DNA of 13,680 nt, from contig CANNUR010000061.1 in NCBI GenBank assembly GCA_947523045.1, positions 1 to 13,680 of the forward strand. The letters run 5' to 3'. Positions 1-6,530 of this stretch are shown here, one piece after another. The notes below the pieces were generated by a model. It ran no database searches. It saw only the letters and a list, made by a program, of their open reading frames with translations, and had not been told where the DNA came from. Position 1 is the stretch's first letter, and every line of letters begins with the position of its first letter. This DNA is from an uncultured Prosthecobacter sp. (GTDB taxonomy: Bacteria > Verrucomicrobiota > Verrucomicrobiia > Verrucomicrobiales > Verrucomicrobiaceae). A program made the translations under genes and the position numbers.

Positions 1-243
1 CACCTGGATCTCCGGATCGTCGACCAGGGAGCGCCAGTCGCTGCTGATGAGCTCCGCAGGCACCGCCACATCGCGCACGCGCGAGGGATTGCGCACGACG
101 ACCCGTTTGACACGGATGTCGGCACCGGTGCGCTGGCGGATGAGATCGCGGTTCTTCTCGAGGTTCTTGTACACGCCGGCGCCGACGTTGCCGAGACCGG
201 CGAGGCCGACGTGAATGAGGCGCTGGGGGACGGGGACGGTCAT
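1..243 (-). CDS. hom: Homoserine dehydrogenase, N-terminal 81 residues (gene runs off the window)
   Basis: Translating the minus strand from the ATG at 241-243 gives an open frame of 81 codons to the window edge. The start reads MTVPVPQRLIHVGLAGLGNV, and the glycine-rich GLGNVG (residues 16-21) is the NAD(P)-binding turn of a Rossmann fold. The following pattern (GAGVYKNLEKN, then a charged strand ending VVVRN) is typical of bacterial homoserine dehydrogenases, which reduce aspartate semialdehyde to homoserine on the way to threonine and methionine. The catalytic and ACT regions lie outside the window. It follows trpE in the same direction with about 40 nt between them, so co-transcription is likely. 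No Shine-Dalgarno is visible; the start is preceded by the pyrimidine-rich TTTTCCTCC. Another NAD(P)-dependent oxidoreductase cannot be fully excluded from the N-terminus alone, but the nearby thrH, dapA and dapF support the call. Confidence 0.85.
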   Translation of the reverse strand, partial: MTVPVPQRLIHVGLAGLGNVGAGVYKNLEKNRDLIRQRTGADIRVKRVVVRNPSRVRDVAVPAELISSDWRSLVDDPEIQV

Positions 244-283
244 GGAGGAAAACGGGCGGAGACGATGTGAAAGACGGCGGGAG

Positions 284-1795
284 TCAGGCACCGAGCTGGC
301 GCGCCCACTCGATGGCGCGCAGCATGCCGGCGGCCTTGTTGACGGTTTCGCGGTACTCGTAGGCGGGATCGGAGTCGGCGACGACGCCGGCGCCGGCCTG
401 GACGTAGGCCTTGCCGTCCTTGAGTACGCAGGTGCGCAGGGCGATGCAGGAGTCGAGGTTGCCGTCGAAGCCGAAATACCCGACCGCGCCGGCATAGGCG
501 CAGCGCTTGCTCTTCTCCAGCTCATTGATGATCTCCATGGCGCGCACCTTCGGGCTGCCGCTGACGGTACCGGCGGGGAAGGTGGCGCGCATGACATCGT
601 AGGCGTCGCGGTCCGCGCGCAGCCGGCCATCGACATTGCTGACGATGTGCATGACGTGGCTGTAGCGCTCGATGACCATGAGGTCGCTGACGCGCACCGT
701 GCCGAACTCGGCGACGCGGCCGACATCGTTGCGGGCGAGATCGACGAGCATGATGTGTTCCGCGCGTTCCTTCGGATCGTTCAGCAGTTCGTCGGCGAGG
801 GCGTCGTCCTCGGCACGGGTCTTGCCGCGCCAGCGTGTGCCGGCGATCGGGCGGATGTCGATGCGGCCGTCGAGGCATTTGACATGCACTTCCGGCGAGC
901 TGCCGACCAGGGCGAAGCCCTGCGGGAACTGCAGGCAGAACATGTAGGGCGAGGGATTGACGTGGCGGAGCGCGCGGTAGAGGTCGAGCGGTGTGCCGGC
1001 ATAGTCGGTTTCAAAGCGCTGCGAAGGCACGCCCTGGAAGATGTCGCCGGCGCGGATGTACTCCTTCATCTTCACGACCATGGCCTCGTATTCCTCGCGT
1101 GTCGTGTTGCCGGCGGGGGCGGGCAGCTGATCATTGGAGACCGGGGCAATGGCCTGCAGCGGCTTCACGGCCAGCGGCTGCGCAAGCTTGGCCATGAGGC
1201 GTGCGATCTCGGCCTGCGCCCAGGAGTAGGCGGCTTCGAGGCTGGCGTGTTCGTCGGTGTGGACGTTGGCGATCAGCGACATGCGCCGCGTGCGATGATC
1301 GAAGATGACCACGGTGTCGGTGATCATGAAGACCATGTCGGGCAGGCCGAGTTCGTCCTTGGGCGGCGGCGACAGGCTGGGTTCGAAGAAGCGCACCATG
1401 TCGTAGCCCAGATAGCCGACCGCCCCGCCGTGGAAGACCGGCACCGTGTGCGGTTCCGCCGGTCGGAAGGCGGCCATCAGCTGCTTCAATTCCTCAAGGG
1501 GATCGCGGGTGGTGGTGAAGCGGCGACGGGCGCCGCGCTCCTCAATGTCGATCTCGCGGCCGCGCGCGGTGAAAATGAGCCGGGGCGAGCTGCCGAGCAG
1601 GGAATAGCGGCCCGAGTGCTGGGTCAGCTCGGCGGATTCGAGCAGGAAACCGCAGCGGCCGTCGTGGATTTTCTGGAAGGCGGAGAGCGGCGTTTCGTAG
1701 TCGGCCGTCAGTTCTGCCGTCACCGGTACGAGGTTGCCGCGCGCGGCCAGGGCGCGGAAGGCGGCGAAATCAGGCTGGAGATGCGGGGCGGACAT
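284..1795 (-). CDS. trpE: Anthranilate synthase component I
   Basis: 503-residue TrpE, full length for the family. It forms anthranilate from chorismate, using ammonia delivered by a TrpG glutaminase that is not in this window. Residues 10-160 are the N-terminal domain, with the LLES tryptophan-feedback motif at 51-54 and GRYSLLGSSPR just after. The chorismate-binding domain spans about 230-495. It shows GSSPE (298-302), RPIAGTRWRG (315-324), the ERAEHIMLVDLARND stretch (343-357) and the PAGTVSGSPK loop (407-416). The reading frame stays open far upstream, but homology begins around FAAFRALAARGNLVPV, so the ATG at 1795 was chosen. The ATG at 1813 would add six residues and cannot be excluded; neither has a Shine-Dalgarno. 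It lies 62 nt after the small membrane protein gene and 40 nt before hom, suggesting one operon led by the transporter. ADC synthase (PabB) is a less likely alternative, given the feedback motif and full-length match to TrpE. Confidence 0.95.
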   Translation of the reverse strand: MSAPHLQPDFAAFRALAARGNLVPVTAELTADYETPLSAFQKIHDGRCGFLLESAELTQHSGRYSLLGSSPRLIFTARGREIDIEERGARRRFTTTRDPLEELKQLMAAFRPAEPHTVPVFHGGAVGYLGYDMVRFFEPSLSPPPKDELGLPDMVFMITDTVVIFDHRTRRMSLIANVHTDEHASLEAAYSWAQAEIARLMAKLAQPLAVKPLQAIAPVSNDQLPAPAGNTTREEYEAMVVKMKEYIRAGDIFQGVPSQRFETDYAGTPLDLYRALRHVNPSPYMFCLQFPQGFALVGSSPEVHVKCLDGRIDIRPIAGTRWRGKTRAEDDALADELLNDPKERAEHIMLVDLARNDVGRVAEFGTVRVSDLMVIERYSHVMHIVSNVDGRLRADRDAYDVMRATFPAGTVSGSPKVRAMEIINELEKSKRCAYAGAVGYFGFDGNLDSCIALRTCVLKDGKAYVQAGAGVVADSDPAYEYRETVNKAAGMLRAIEWARQLGA

Positions 1796-1857
1796 GACGG
1801 CAGGGGCGCGCATGATGGATGCGAAATCCCCGGCGGGCAAGGCCGATGGACGGGCGC

Positions 1858-1974
1858 TCAGGGGGTGGCGGCAGCGGCGGGGCTGGAAAACAGCGGCCGG
1901 GCTTTTTCGACGGATTTGGCGACGCCCCAGGCGAGCGGGATGGCGACGACGAGCCAGATGAGGGCGGCTTTCAT
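1858..1974 (-). CDS. 38-residue single-helix membrane protein, probable MFS transporter small subunit
   Basis: A very short ORF: ATG at 1972-1974, TGA at 1858-1860. It starts 3 nt after the stop codon of the upstream OFA-type transporter gene. The product begins MKAALIWLVVAIPLAWGV and holds one hydrophobic helix (about residues 3-18), then a basic/acidic SVEKARPLF segment and an Ala/Pro tail. From memory, a family of 35-45 residue proteins called MFS transporter small subunit is encoded right after oxalate/formate-antiporter-like transporters in other bacteria. It has the same design: Trp-Leu, a hydrophobic run, PLxWGV, a Lys, then a Leu-Phe end. The tight spacing and matching motif argue for a real gene that stabilises or assists the transporter in the inner membrane; that role is inference. 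It is too short for most gene finders. Confidence 0.75.
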   Translation of the reverse strand: MKAALIWLVVAIPLAWGVAKSVEKARPLFSSPAAAATP

Positions 1975-1977
1975 GGT

Positions 1978-3357
1978 TCAGGAGGCTTCCTTGACATGGT
2001 GTTTGGGATCCACCGGGCGGACGAGCAGGTTGGCGACGAGGCCGATCATGAGCAGGCCGCACATGAGGTAAAAGGTGTCGTTGTGGGCCTCGGCGCGCGG
2101 AATGCCGGCGGCGACGCGGCGGTCGTAGAGGCCGTTGATCAGGCCGGGGCCGATGACGGCGGCCATGCTCCAGGCGGTGATGAGGCGGCCGTGGATGGCG
2201 CCGACCTGGTGGGTGCCGAAGAGGTCCTTGAGGTAGGCGGGGATGGTGGCGAAACCTCCGCCGTACATGCTGATGATCACGGCCGTGCAAGCGACAAAGA
2301 AAGTGCGGTTCTGGGTTTGCTGGGTGTAGGGCAGCAGGGCGTAAAGCAGGGCGCCGAGCAGGAAGTAGAGGCAGTAGACCGTCTTGCGGCCGGTGAAATC
2401 CGAGACCGAGGACCAGACAAAGCGTCCGCCCATGTTGAACAGGCTGAGCAGGCCGGTGAAGCCGGCACCGATGGCGACGCCGACGCCGAACATGTCCTGG
2501 CACATGTCGGCGGCGCGGCCGAGGATGCCGATGCCGGCGCTGACGTTCATGCACAGAACGATCCAGAGCAGCCAGAACTGCGGGGTTTTCCAAGCGGTGT
2601 CGACGGCGACACTGGCGCTGGTGATCATGCCGCCGGCCGCCGACGGTTTCGGGACAAAGCCCTGCGGCCGCCAGTCGGCCGCCGGCACGCGCACCAGGGC
2701 GGCGCCGAACAGCATCAGGCCGGTGTAGAGCACGGCCATGGTGAGCAGCGCTTGCATGGCACCCTCGCCGGGCCCGCCGGCCAGCGCATTGAGCACCGCC
2801 TTGACCGGGGTGAGCAGCGGCGCGGCCGGCTCGGGATCCTTGAAAAATTCCATCAACTCCTGGGCCAGCGGTGAGCCGACCAGGGCGCCGCCGCCGAAGC
2901 CCATGATCGCCATGCCGGTGGCCATGCCGGGTCGGTCGGGAAACCATTTCACCAGGGTGGAGACCGGGGCGATGTAGCCGAGGCCGAGACCGATGCCGCC
3001 GACGAAGCCGTAGCCGAACAGGATCAGGCCGAGCAGCTTCAGTTTCACGCCGAGTGCCGCCAGCAGCAGGCCGCCGCAGAAGCACAGGCAGGCGGCGACC
3101 ATGGTTTTGCGCGGGCCCGAGCGCTCGACCCACTTGCCGAAGACCGCGGCGGAAATGCCCAGCATCATCAGGGCGATCTGATAGGCCCAGTTGACACTGG
3201 ACACCGGGGCGCCAAGGGCGGCGGCCAGCGGCTTGTTGAAGACGCTGAAGCCGTAGACCTGGCCGATGCAGAGGTGGACGGCGATGGCGGCCGGCGGCAC
3301 GCGCCAGCGCGAAAATCCGGGGCCTGCGACGGTGGCTTCGCGGGAGAGCAGGGACAT
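1978..3357 (-). CDS. MFS transporter of the oxalate/formate antiporter (OFA) family
   Basis: 459-residue inner-membrane protein with about 12 hydrophobic segments. The first helix contains GQVYGFSVFNKPL (32-44), a hallmark of OFA-type major facilitator proteins. The two MFS loop signatures are present: GKWVERSGPRK (74-84, between helices 2 and 3) and SDFTGRK (319-325, between helices 8 and 9). A roughly 45-residue insertion around 165-205 is common in this subgroup. OFA members exchange small carboxylates such as oxalate/formate or lactate/pyruvate; the substrate here cannot be read from sequence. The ATG at 3357 was chosen because conserved sequence begins just after it. A GTG at 3414 in the same frame would add 19 residues but would begin inside a terminator-like hairpin. 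The gene is first in a probable operon with the small subunit, trpE and hom, and diverges from thrH. No clear Shine-Dalgarno is seen. Confidence 0.88.
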   Translation of the reverse strand: MSLLSREATVAGPGFSRWRVPPAAIAVHLCIGQVYGFSVFNKPLAAALGAPVSSVNWAYQIALMMLGISAAVFGKWVERSGPRKTMVAACLCFCGGLLLAALGVKLKLLGLILFGYGFVGGIGLGLGYIAPVSTLVKWFPDRPGMATGMAIMGFGGGALVGSPLAQELMEFFKDPEPAAPLLTPVKAVLNALAGGPGEGAMQALLTMAVLYTGLMLFGAALVRVPAADWRPQGFVPKPSAAGGMITSASVAVDTAWKTPQFWLLWIVLCMNVSAGIGILGRAADMCQDMFGVGVAIGAGFTGLLSLFNMGGRFVWSSVSDFTGRKTVYCLYFLLGALLYALLPYTQQTQNRTFFVACTAVIISMYGGGFATIPAYLKDLFGTHQVGAIHGRLITAWSMAAVIGPGLINGLYDRRVAAGIPRAEAHNDTFYLMCGLLMIGLVANLLVRPVDPKHHVKEAS

Positions 3358-3397
3358 GAGCGTGCTGTTTAGCGGGGCGGGGCGGCGCAGGGCAAGC

Positions 3398-3430
3398 AAA
3401 AAGCCCGGCACCACCCGCCGAACCCGGGCT
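3398..3430 (-). terminator. Terminator-like hairpin in the leader of the transporter-trpE-hom unit
   Basis: On the minus strand, AGCCCGG (3430-3424) and CCGGGCT (3408-3402) form a 7-bp GC-rich stem around a 15-nt loop. The stem is followed by a run of five T (3402-3398, the first overlapping the last stem pair). This is the form of a Rho-independent terminator. It lies upstream of the MFS start at 3357 and downstream of no minus-strand gene, so it would act as a leader terminator or attenuator, not as an operon end. On the plus strand it lies in the thrH leader and has no T-run after it. Confidence 0.45.
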
Positions 3431-3453
3431 GGACAGGCGCGCCGGGCCGTGAC

Positions 3454-3460
3454 AAGGGAG
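3454..3460 (+). promoter_or_regulatory. Ribosome binding site of thrH
   Basis: AAGGGAG ends 7 nt before the thrH ATG at 3468. It is the only strong, well-spaced Shine-Dalgarno sequence I see in the window and it fixes the thrH start. Confidence 0.7.
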
Positions 3461-3467
3461 AGCCCGC

Positions 3468-4076
3468 ATGAAACGACAGACGATCGTCACCCTGGACCTG
3501 GAAGGCGTGCTTGTGCCCGAAATCTGGATTGCCTTCGCCGACAAGACCGGCATCGCCGAGTTGCGTCGCACGACCCGCGATGAGCCGGACTACGACGTGC
3601 TCATGCGCGGCCGACTCGCCCTGCTCGACGCTCACGGCCTGAAGCTGCCCGACATTCAGGACGTGATCGGCACGCTGGCACCGCTCGAGGGCGCGAAGGC
3701 CTTCCTCGACGAATTGCGCGCCCTCACCCAGGTCATCATCCTCAGCGACACCTTTGAGGAGTTCGCCCAGCCACTCATGCGTCAGCTCGCTTGGCCGACC
3801 CTGTTTTGCCACCACCTCGACGTGGATGCCGCCGGTCGCATCACCGACTACCGTCTGCGCCAGGCGAACCAGAAGCAGAAGGCGGTCGCCGCCTTTCAGT
3901 CGCTCCACTACCAGGTGCTCGCCGCCGGCGATTCCTTCAACGACACCACCATGCTGGCCCAGGCCGACACCGGCTTCCTGTTCCACGCGCCGGAGAGCAT
4001 CTGTGCCCAGTTCCCGCAGTTCCGCGCCTTTGATCGCTACGAGGATCTGCTCGCGGCCTTCACGGCCTGCCTCTGA
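3468..4076 (+). CDS. thrH: Bifunctional phosphoserine phosphatase/homoserine phosphotransferase ThrH (HAD family)
   Basis: 202 residues, the usual ThrH length. The N-terminus carries the HAD nucleophile motif as DLEGVLVPEIW (residues 10-20), with Asp10 as predicted nucleophile and Glu12 in place of the usual second Asp, a ThrH feature. Motif II is SDT (93-95), motif III probably Lys138, and motif IV GDSFND (154-159) for Mg binding. From studies of the Pseudomonas protein, ThrH removes phosphate from phosphoserine and can transfer it to homoserine, making O-phosphohomoserine and bypassing the ThrB kinase. A hom gene 3.2 kb away and no thrB in view fit a threonine-pathway role, but that is inference. 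The start is set by AAGGGAG at 3454-3460. The gene diverges from the transporter operon across a 110-nt spacer. A plain SerB is less likely because of the DLEGVLVPE motif. Confidence 0.9.
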   Translation: MKRQTIVTLDLEGVLVPEIWIAFADKTGIAELRRTTRDEPDYDVLMRGRLALLDAHGLKLPDIQDVIGTLAPLEGAKAFLDELRALTQVIILSDTFEEFAQPLMRQLAWPTLFCHHLDVDAAGRITDYRLRQANQKQKAVAAFQSLHYQVLAAGDSFNDTTMLAQADTGFLFHAPESICAQFPQFRAFDRYEDLLAAFTACL

Positions 4077-4184
4077 CGGCGTTTGCCAGGTCTCCCGGTT
4101 GCGGTCGACGTCGGCTCAGGCGGTTTTTTCGGCAAAGCCGGCCCGACGCGCCAAGGTTGGGTGAATGGCGGCGTTACAGGCTGG

Positions 4185-5444
4185 ATGAAGAGGACGTTGT
4201 TTGCCTGCCTGCTGATCGCCCTGTCCCTCAGGGCCGCCGATTGGCCACGCTTTCGCGGTCCGAACGCCGATGGCAAGGCGGCCGGCCCGGACTTGCCGCT
4301 CGACTGGGGCGCGCGTGAAAACCTTGTCTGGCGCACGGAACTGCCGGGGCCGGGTTCCTCGAGCCCGGTGGTCAGCGGCGACCGCGTTTTTCTGACCTGC
4401 TACAGCGGCTACGGTCTGGAGGCCCGCGAGCCCGGCGATGCCGGCAAGCTGCGCCGCCACGCTCTCTGCCTGGATCGGGCGACCGACCGCATTCTCTGGC
4501 AGCATGAAATTGAATCGCCAGTCCCGGACAAACCCTACACCGGTCAGTACATCACCACGCATGGTTATGCTTCCGGCAGCGCCGTCACCGACGGCACGGG
4601 TGTGTTTTTCTTTTTCGCCCACGCTGGTGTGCATGCCTTCACGATGGACGGTCGCAAAGTCTGGGAGAAGAGCGTTGGGGAGAAAGTGCATGACTGGGGT
4701 TCGGGCGCCTCGCCGGTGCTGCACGGCGACCTGCTCTTTGTCAATGGCGCCCTGGAGAGCGACACCCTGTGGGCGCTGGATCGGCGCACGGGCCGCGAGG
4801 TGTGGAGTGCGCGCGGTTTTCCCGCCTCCTGGAACACGCCGCTCTTGATCCAGGCGGGCGGTCGCGAGGAACTGGTTGTCAACGCCAGCGGTCGCCTGCG
4901 TGCCTTTGATCCGAAGAGCGGACGCGAGCTCTGGTTCAGCCAGTCCATCCGCGCCGCCGAGCTGTGTCCCTCGGTGGTGGTCGACAACGACCGGCTGTTT
5001 GTCATTGGCAGTCCGAAGGGCGAGGCCATGGCGGTGCGTGCCGGCGGCAGCGGTGACGTCAGCGCCACGCATGTGCTCTGGCGCACGCCGCGCGGTTCGA
5101 ACGTCAGTTCGCCGGTCTGCCACGACGGCCACCTGTATTTCGTCAACGACTCGCGCGGCACCTTTCACTGCCTGAAGGCGGACAGCGGCGAGGAGGTTTA
5201 CGAGGGCAAACTGCCGGACGTGCGCGACCGTTGGTATGCCTCGCCTGTACTTCAGGGTGGGCGTCTCTTTTATGTGAGTCGCGGCGGTCGTGTCGCCGTG
5301 CTCGCGGCCAAGCCTGAGTTCGAGGTGCTGGCGACCTCGGCCCTGGCGGAGGATGGCAGCGTCTTCAACGCCAGTCCGGCGGTGGTGGAGGGCCGGATTT
5401 ACCTGCGTTCGGACCGCTACGCTTATTGCATCGGCGGTCGTTGA
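4185..5444 (+). CDS. Secreted PQQ-binding-like beta-propeller protein
   Basis: 419 residues starting MKRTLFACLLIALSLRAADW: a positively charged N-terminus, a hydrophobic core and a likely signal peptidase site around residue 17, so it is probably exported to the periplasm or cell surface. It is followed at once by WPRFRGPNADG, a motif that opens many propeller proteins in Planctomycetes and Verrucomicrobia. I count eight repeats, each beginning with a short strand of the type xSPVVxxGxLF and mostly ending with xLDxxTGxxxW. Examples are GSSSPVVSGDRVF, WGSGASPVLHGDLLF, NVSSPVCHDGHLYF and WYASPVLQGGRLFY. This matches an eight-bladed PQQ/BamB-like propeller. No catalytic residues can be assigned; family members include quinoprotein dehydrogenases and scaffold proteins, and the function is unknown. 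A TTG at 4083 in frame would add 34 residues, but the ATG at 4185 is followed directly by the signal peptide. It lies 108 nt after thrH and converges on the tRNA gene. Confidence 0.85.
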   Translation: MKRTLFACLLIALSLRAADWPRFRGPNADGKAAGPDLPLDWGARENLVWRTELPGPGSSSPVVSGDRVFLTCYSGYGLEAREPGDAGKLRRHALCLDRATDRILWQHEIESPVPDKPYTGQYITTHGYASGSAVTDGTGVFFFFAHAGVHAFTMDGRKVWEKSVGEKVHDWGSGASPVLHGDLLFVNGALESDTLWALDRRTGREVWSARGFPASWNTPLLIQAGGREELVVNASGRLRAFDPKSGRELWFSQSIRAAELCPSVVVDNDRLFVIGSPKGEAMAVRAGGSGDVSATHVLWRTPRGSNVSSPVCHDGHLYFVNDSRGTFHCLKADSGEEVYEGKLPDVRDRWYASPVLQGGRLFYVSRGGRVAVLAAKPEFEVLATSALAEDGSVFNASPAVVEGRIYLRSDRYAYCIGGR

Positions 5445-5467
5445 CCGCGCGGTCGTCATCATGGATC

Positions 5468-5544
5468 TGGCGGAGCGGACGGGGCTCGAACCCGCGACCT
5501 CCAACGTGACAGGCTGGCGCTCTAACCGACTGAGCTACCGCTCC
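5468..5544 (-). tRNA. tRNA-Asp (anticodon GTC), CCA end encoded
   Basis: On the minus strand the cloverleaf folds fully. The acceptor stem is GGAGCGG (5544-5538) with CCGCTCC (5478-5472), and the D arm is GCTC/GAGC. The anticodon stem is CCAGC/GTTGG with loop CTGTCAC, giving anticodon GTC (Asp). The T arm is GCGGG, loop TTCGAGC, CCCGT. The discriminator base is G, as expected for tRNA-Asp, and CCA is encoded at 5470-5468. It is alone, not in an rRNA operon, and convergent with the propeller gene. The flanks on both sides are complementary (see findings). Confidence 0.97.
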
Positions 5545-5566
5545 AGATCCCGATGACAGGGCCGAT

Positions 5567-5594
5567 ATGCTACAAGGTCCGGCGCGGCTGGCAA
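5567..5594 (-). promoter_or_regulatory. Possible sigma-70-type promoter of the tRNA-Asp gene
   Basis: On the minus strand a -35-like TTGCCA (5594-5589) is followed after 16 nt by a -10-like TAGCAT (5572-5567). The pair ends 22 nt before the mature tRNA 5' end. The -35 matches the consensus at four of six positions and the -10 at three of six. Position and spacing are right for this tRNA; no experiment or genome comparison supports it. Confidence 0.35.
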
Positions 5595-5701
5595 ATGGAA
5601 AATGGTGCGAGGCGGTAAAATGTTGGCGGTGTCGACCTTGCCCGGCTTCCTCGTGCACCGCCATTTGCACTTTCCCGTCGACGCGCTAAGTGAAATCTCC
5701 C

Positions 5702-6517
5702 ATGTCCGCCCCCGCCAACCGTCTCGACTCCTGCTTCGCGCGCCTGCGCACGGCTGATCAGCGCGCCTTCGTCGCCTACATTTGCGCCGGCGATCCGACG
5801 CTGGAGGCCACGGTGGACGTGGTGCTTGCCTTGGAGCGAGCGGGCGTCGATGTTGTTGAACTGGGCCTGCCGTTCTCCGATCCGCTGGCCGATGGTGTTG
5901 TCAACCAGATGGCCGCGGATCGCGCGCTCAAGGCCGGGGCGACGATGGCCGGTGCGCTGGAGATGATCCGGCGCGTGCGCGAGAAGTCGCAGATCCCGCT
6001 TGTCCTCTTCACCTATCTGAACCCGGTGTATGCCTACGGCTACGAGAGGTTCCATCATGACGCTGCCGCCGCCGGTGCCGATGGCATTTTGGTGCTCGAC
6101 CTGCCGCCTGAGGAGGCGGAGGAGAATGTTGAATTGAAGCCGGTGCCGGCCCTGCACCACATCCAGCTCATCGCGCCGACCAGTCCGCCGGAGCGCATTG
6201 CCCGCATCGCGCGTAGCGCCGAGGGTTTCATCTATTACGTGTCGCGCCTCGGTGTCACCGGCGCGCAGACCGAGATTGCCGGCGGCATTGCCGAACAGGT
6301 GGCGGAGATTCGCAAGGTGAGCCGGGTGCCGGTCTGCGTCGGCTTTGGCGTCTCCAATCCCGAGCAGGCCGCTGCTGTTGCCGCCATGGCCGATGGCGTG
6401 GTGGTCGGCAGCGCCATCGTCAAGCTGATTGAAAAAACCGGCGCGTCCGCGGACCTCGCCGCCGGCGTTGAAACTTTTGTGGCGCCACTGGTCGCCGCCG
6501 TCAAGGCATTGACCTGA
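5702..6517 (+). CDS. trpA: Tryptophan synthase alpha subunit
   Basis: 271 residues, full length. It cleaves indole-3-glycerol phosphate to indole and glyceraldehyde 3-phosphate; indole passes to TrpB. The catalytic pair is visible in ELGLPFSDPLAD: Glu53 and Asp64, equivalent to Glu49 and Asp60 of E. coli. Other family marks are ICAGDPT (27-33), FTYLNPVYAYG, the APTSPPERI segment, YYVSRLGVTGAQ and the phosphate-binding VGFGVSNPEQ. The ATG at 5702 (MSAPANRLD) was chosen; a GTG at 5690 in frame adds four residues and does not match family starts. There is no Shine-Dalgarno, and the start is preceded by ATCTCCC. Unusually, trpB is not adjacent: the next gene, 13 nt downstream, is dapF. Its TrpB partner must be encoded elsewhere. 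Confidence 0.96.
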   Translation: MSAPANRLDSCFARLRTADQRAFVAYICAGDPTLEATVDVVLALERAGVDVVELGLPFSDPLADGVVNQMAADRALKAGATMAGALEMIRRVREKSQIPLVLFTYLNPVYAYGYERFHHDAAAAGADGILVLDLPPEEAEENVELKPVPALHHIQLIAPTSPPERIARIARSAEGFIYYVSRLGVTGAQTEIAGGIAEQVAEIRKVSRVPVCVGFGVSNPEQAAAVAAMADGVVVGSAIVKLIEKTGASADLAAGVETFVAPLVAAVKALT

Positions 6518-6530
6518 TCCTCCCACTCCC

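Noticed and set aside
1796..1857. trp attenuator or leader peptide directly before trpE
   Set aside because: The 62-nt spacer has no Trp-codon-rich ORF and no terminator with a T-run.
215..2071. 618-codon open frame on the plus strand opposite trpE
   Set aside because: Composition is Gly/Ala/Asp/His-rich with no recognisable domain. It is the antisense shadow of trpE in GC-rich DNA, and trpE carries all family motifs.
1819..2874. 351-codon plus-strand frame opposite the MFS gene
   Set aside because: Low-complexity, very Gly/Ala/Glu-rich translation complementary to the transporter gene; no motif.
1796..3571. N-terminal extension of the trpE frame through the transporter gene
   Set aside because: The extension is Arg/Pro-rich out-of-frame translation of the MFS gene; TrpE homology begins near 1795.
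4122..4127. Six-T run after thrH as its terminator
   Set aside because: No convincing stem immediately precedes it on the plus strand.
4116..5504. 462-codon minus-strand frame opposite the propeller gene
   Set aside because: It covers part of the tRNA and is a mirror of a gene with a signal peptide and eight regular repeats.
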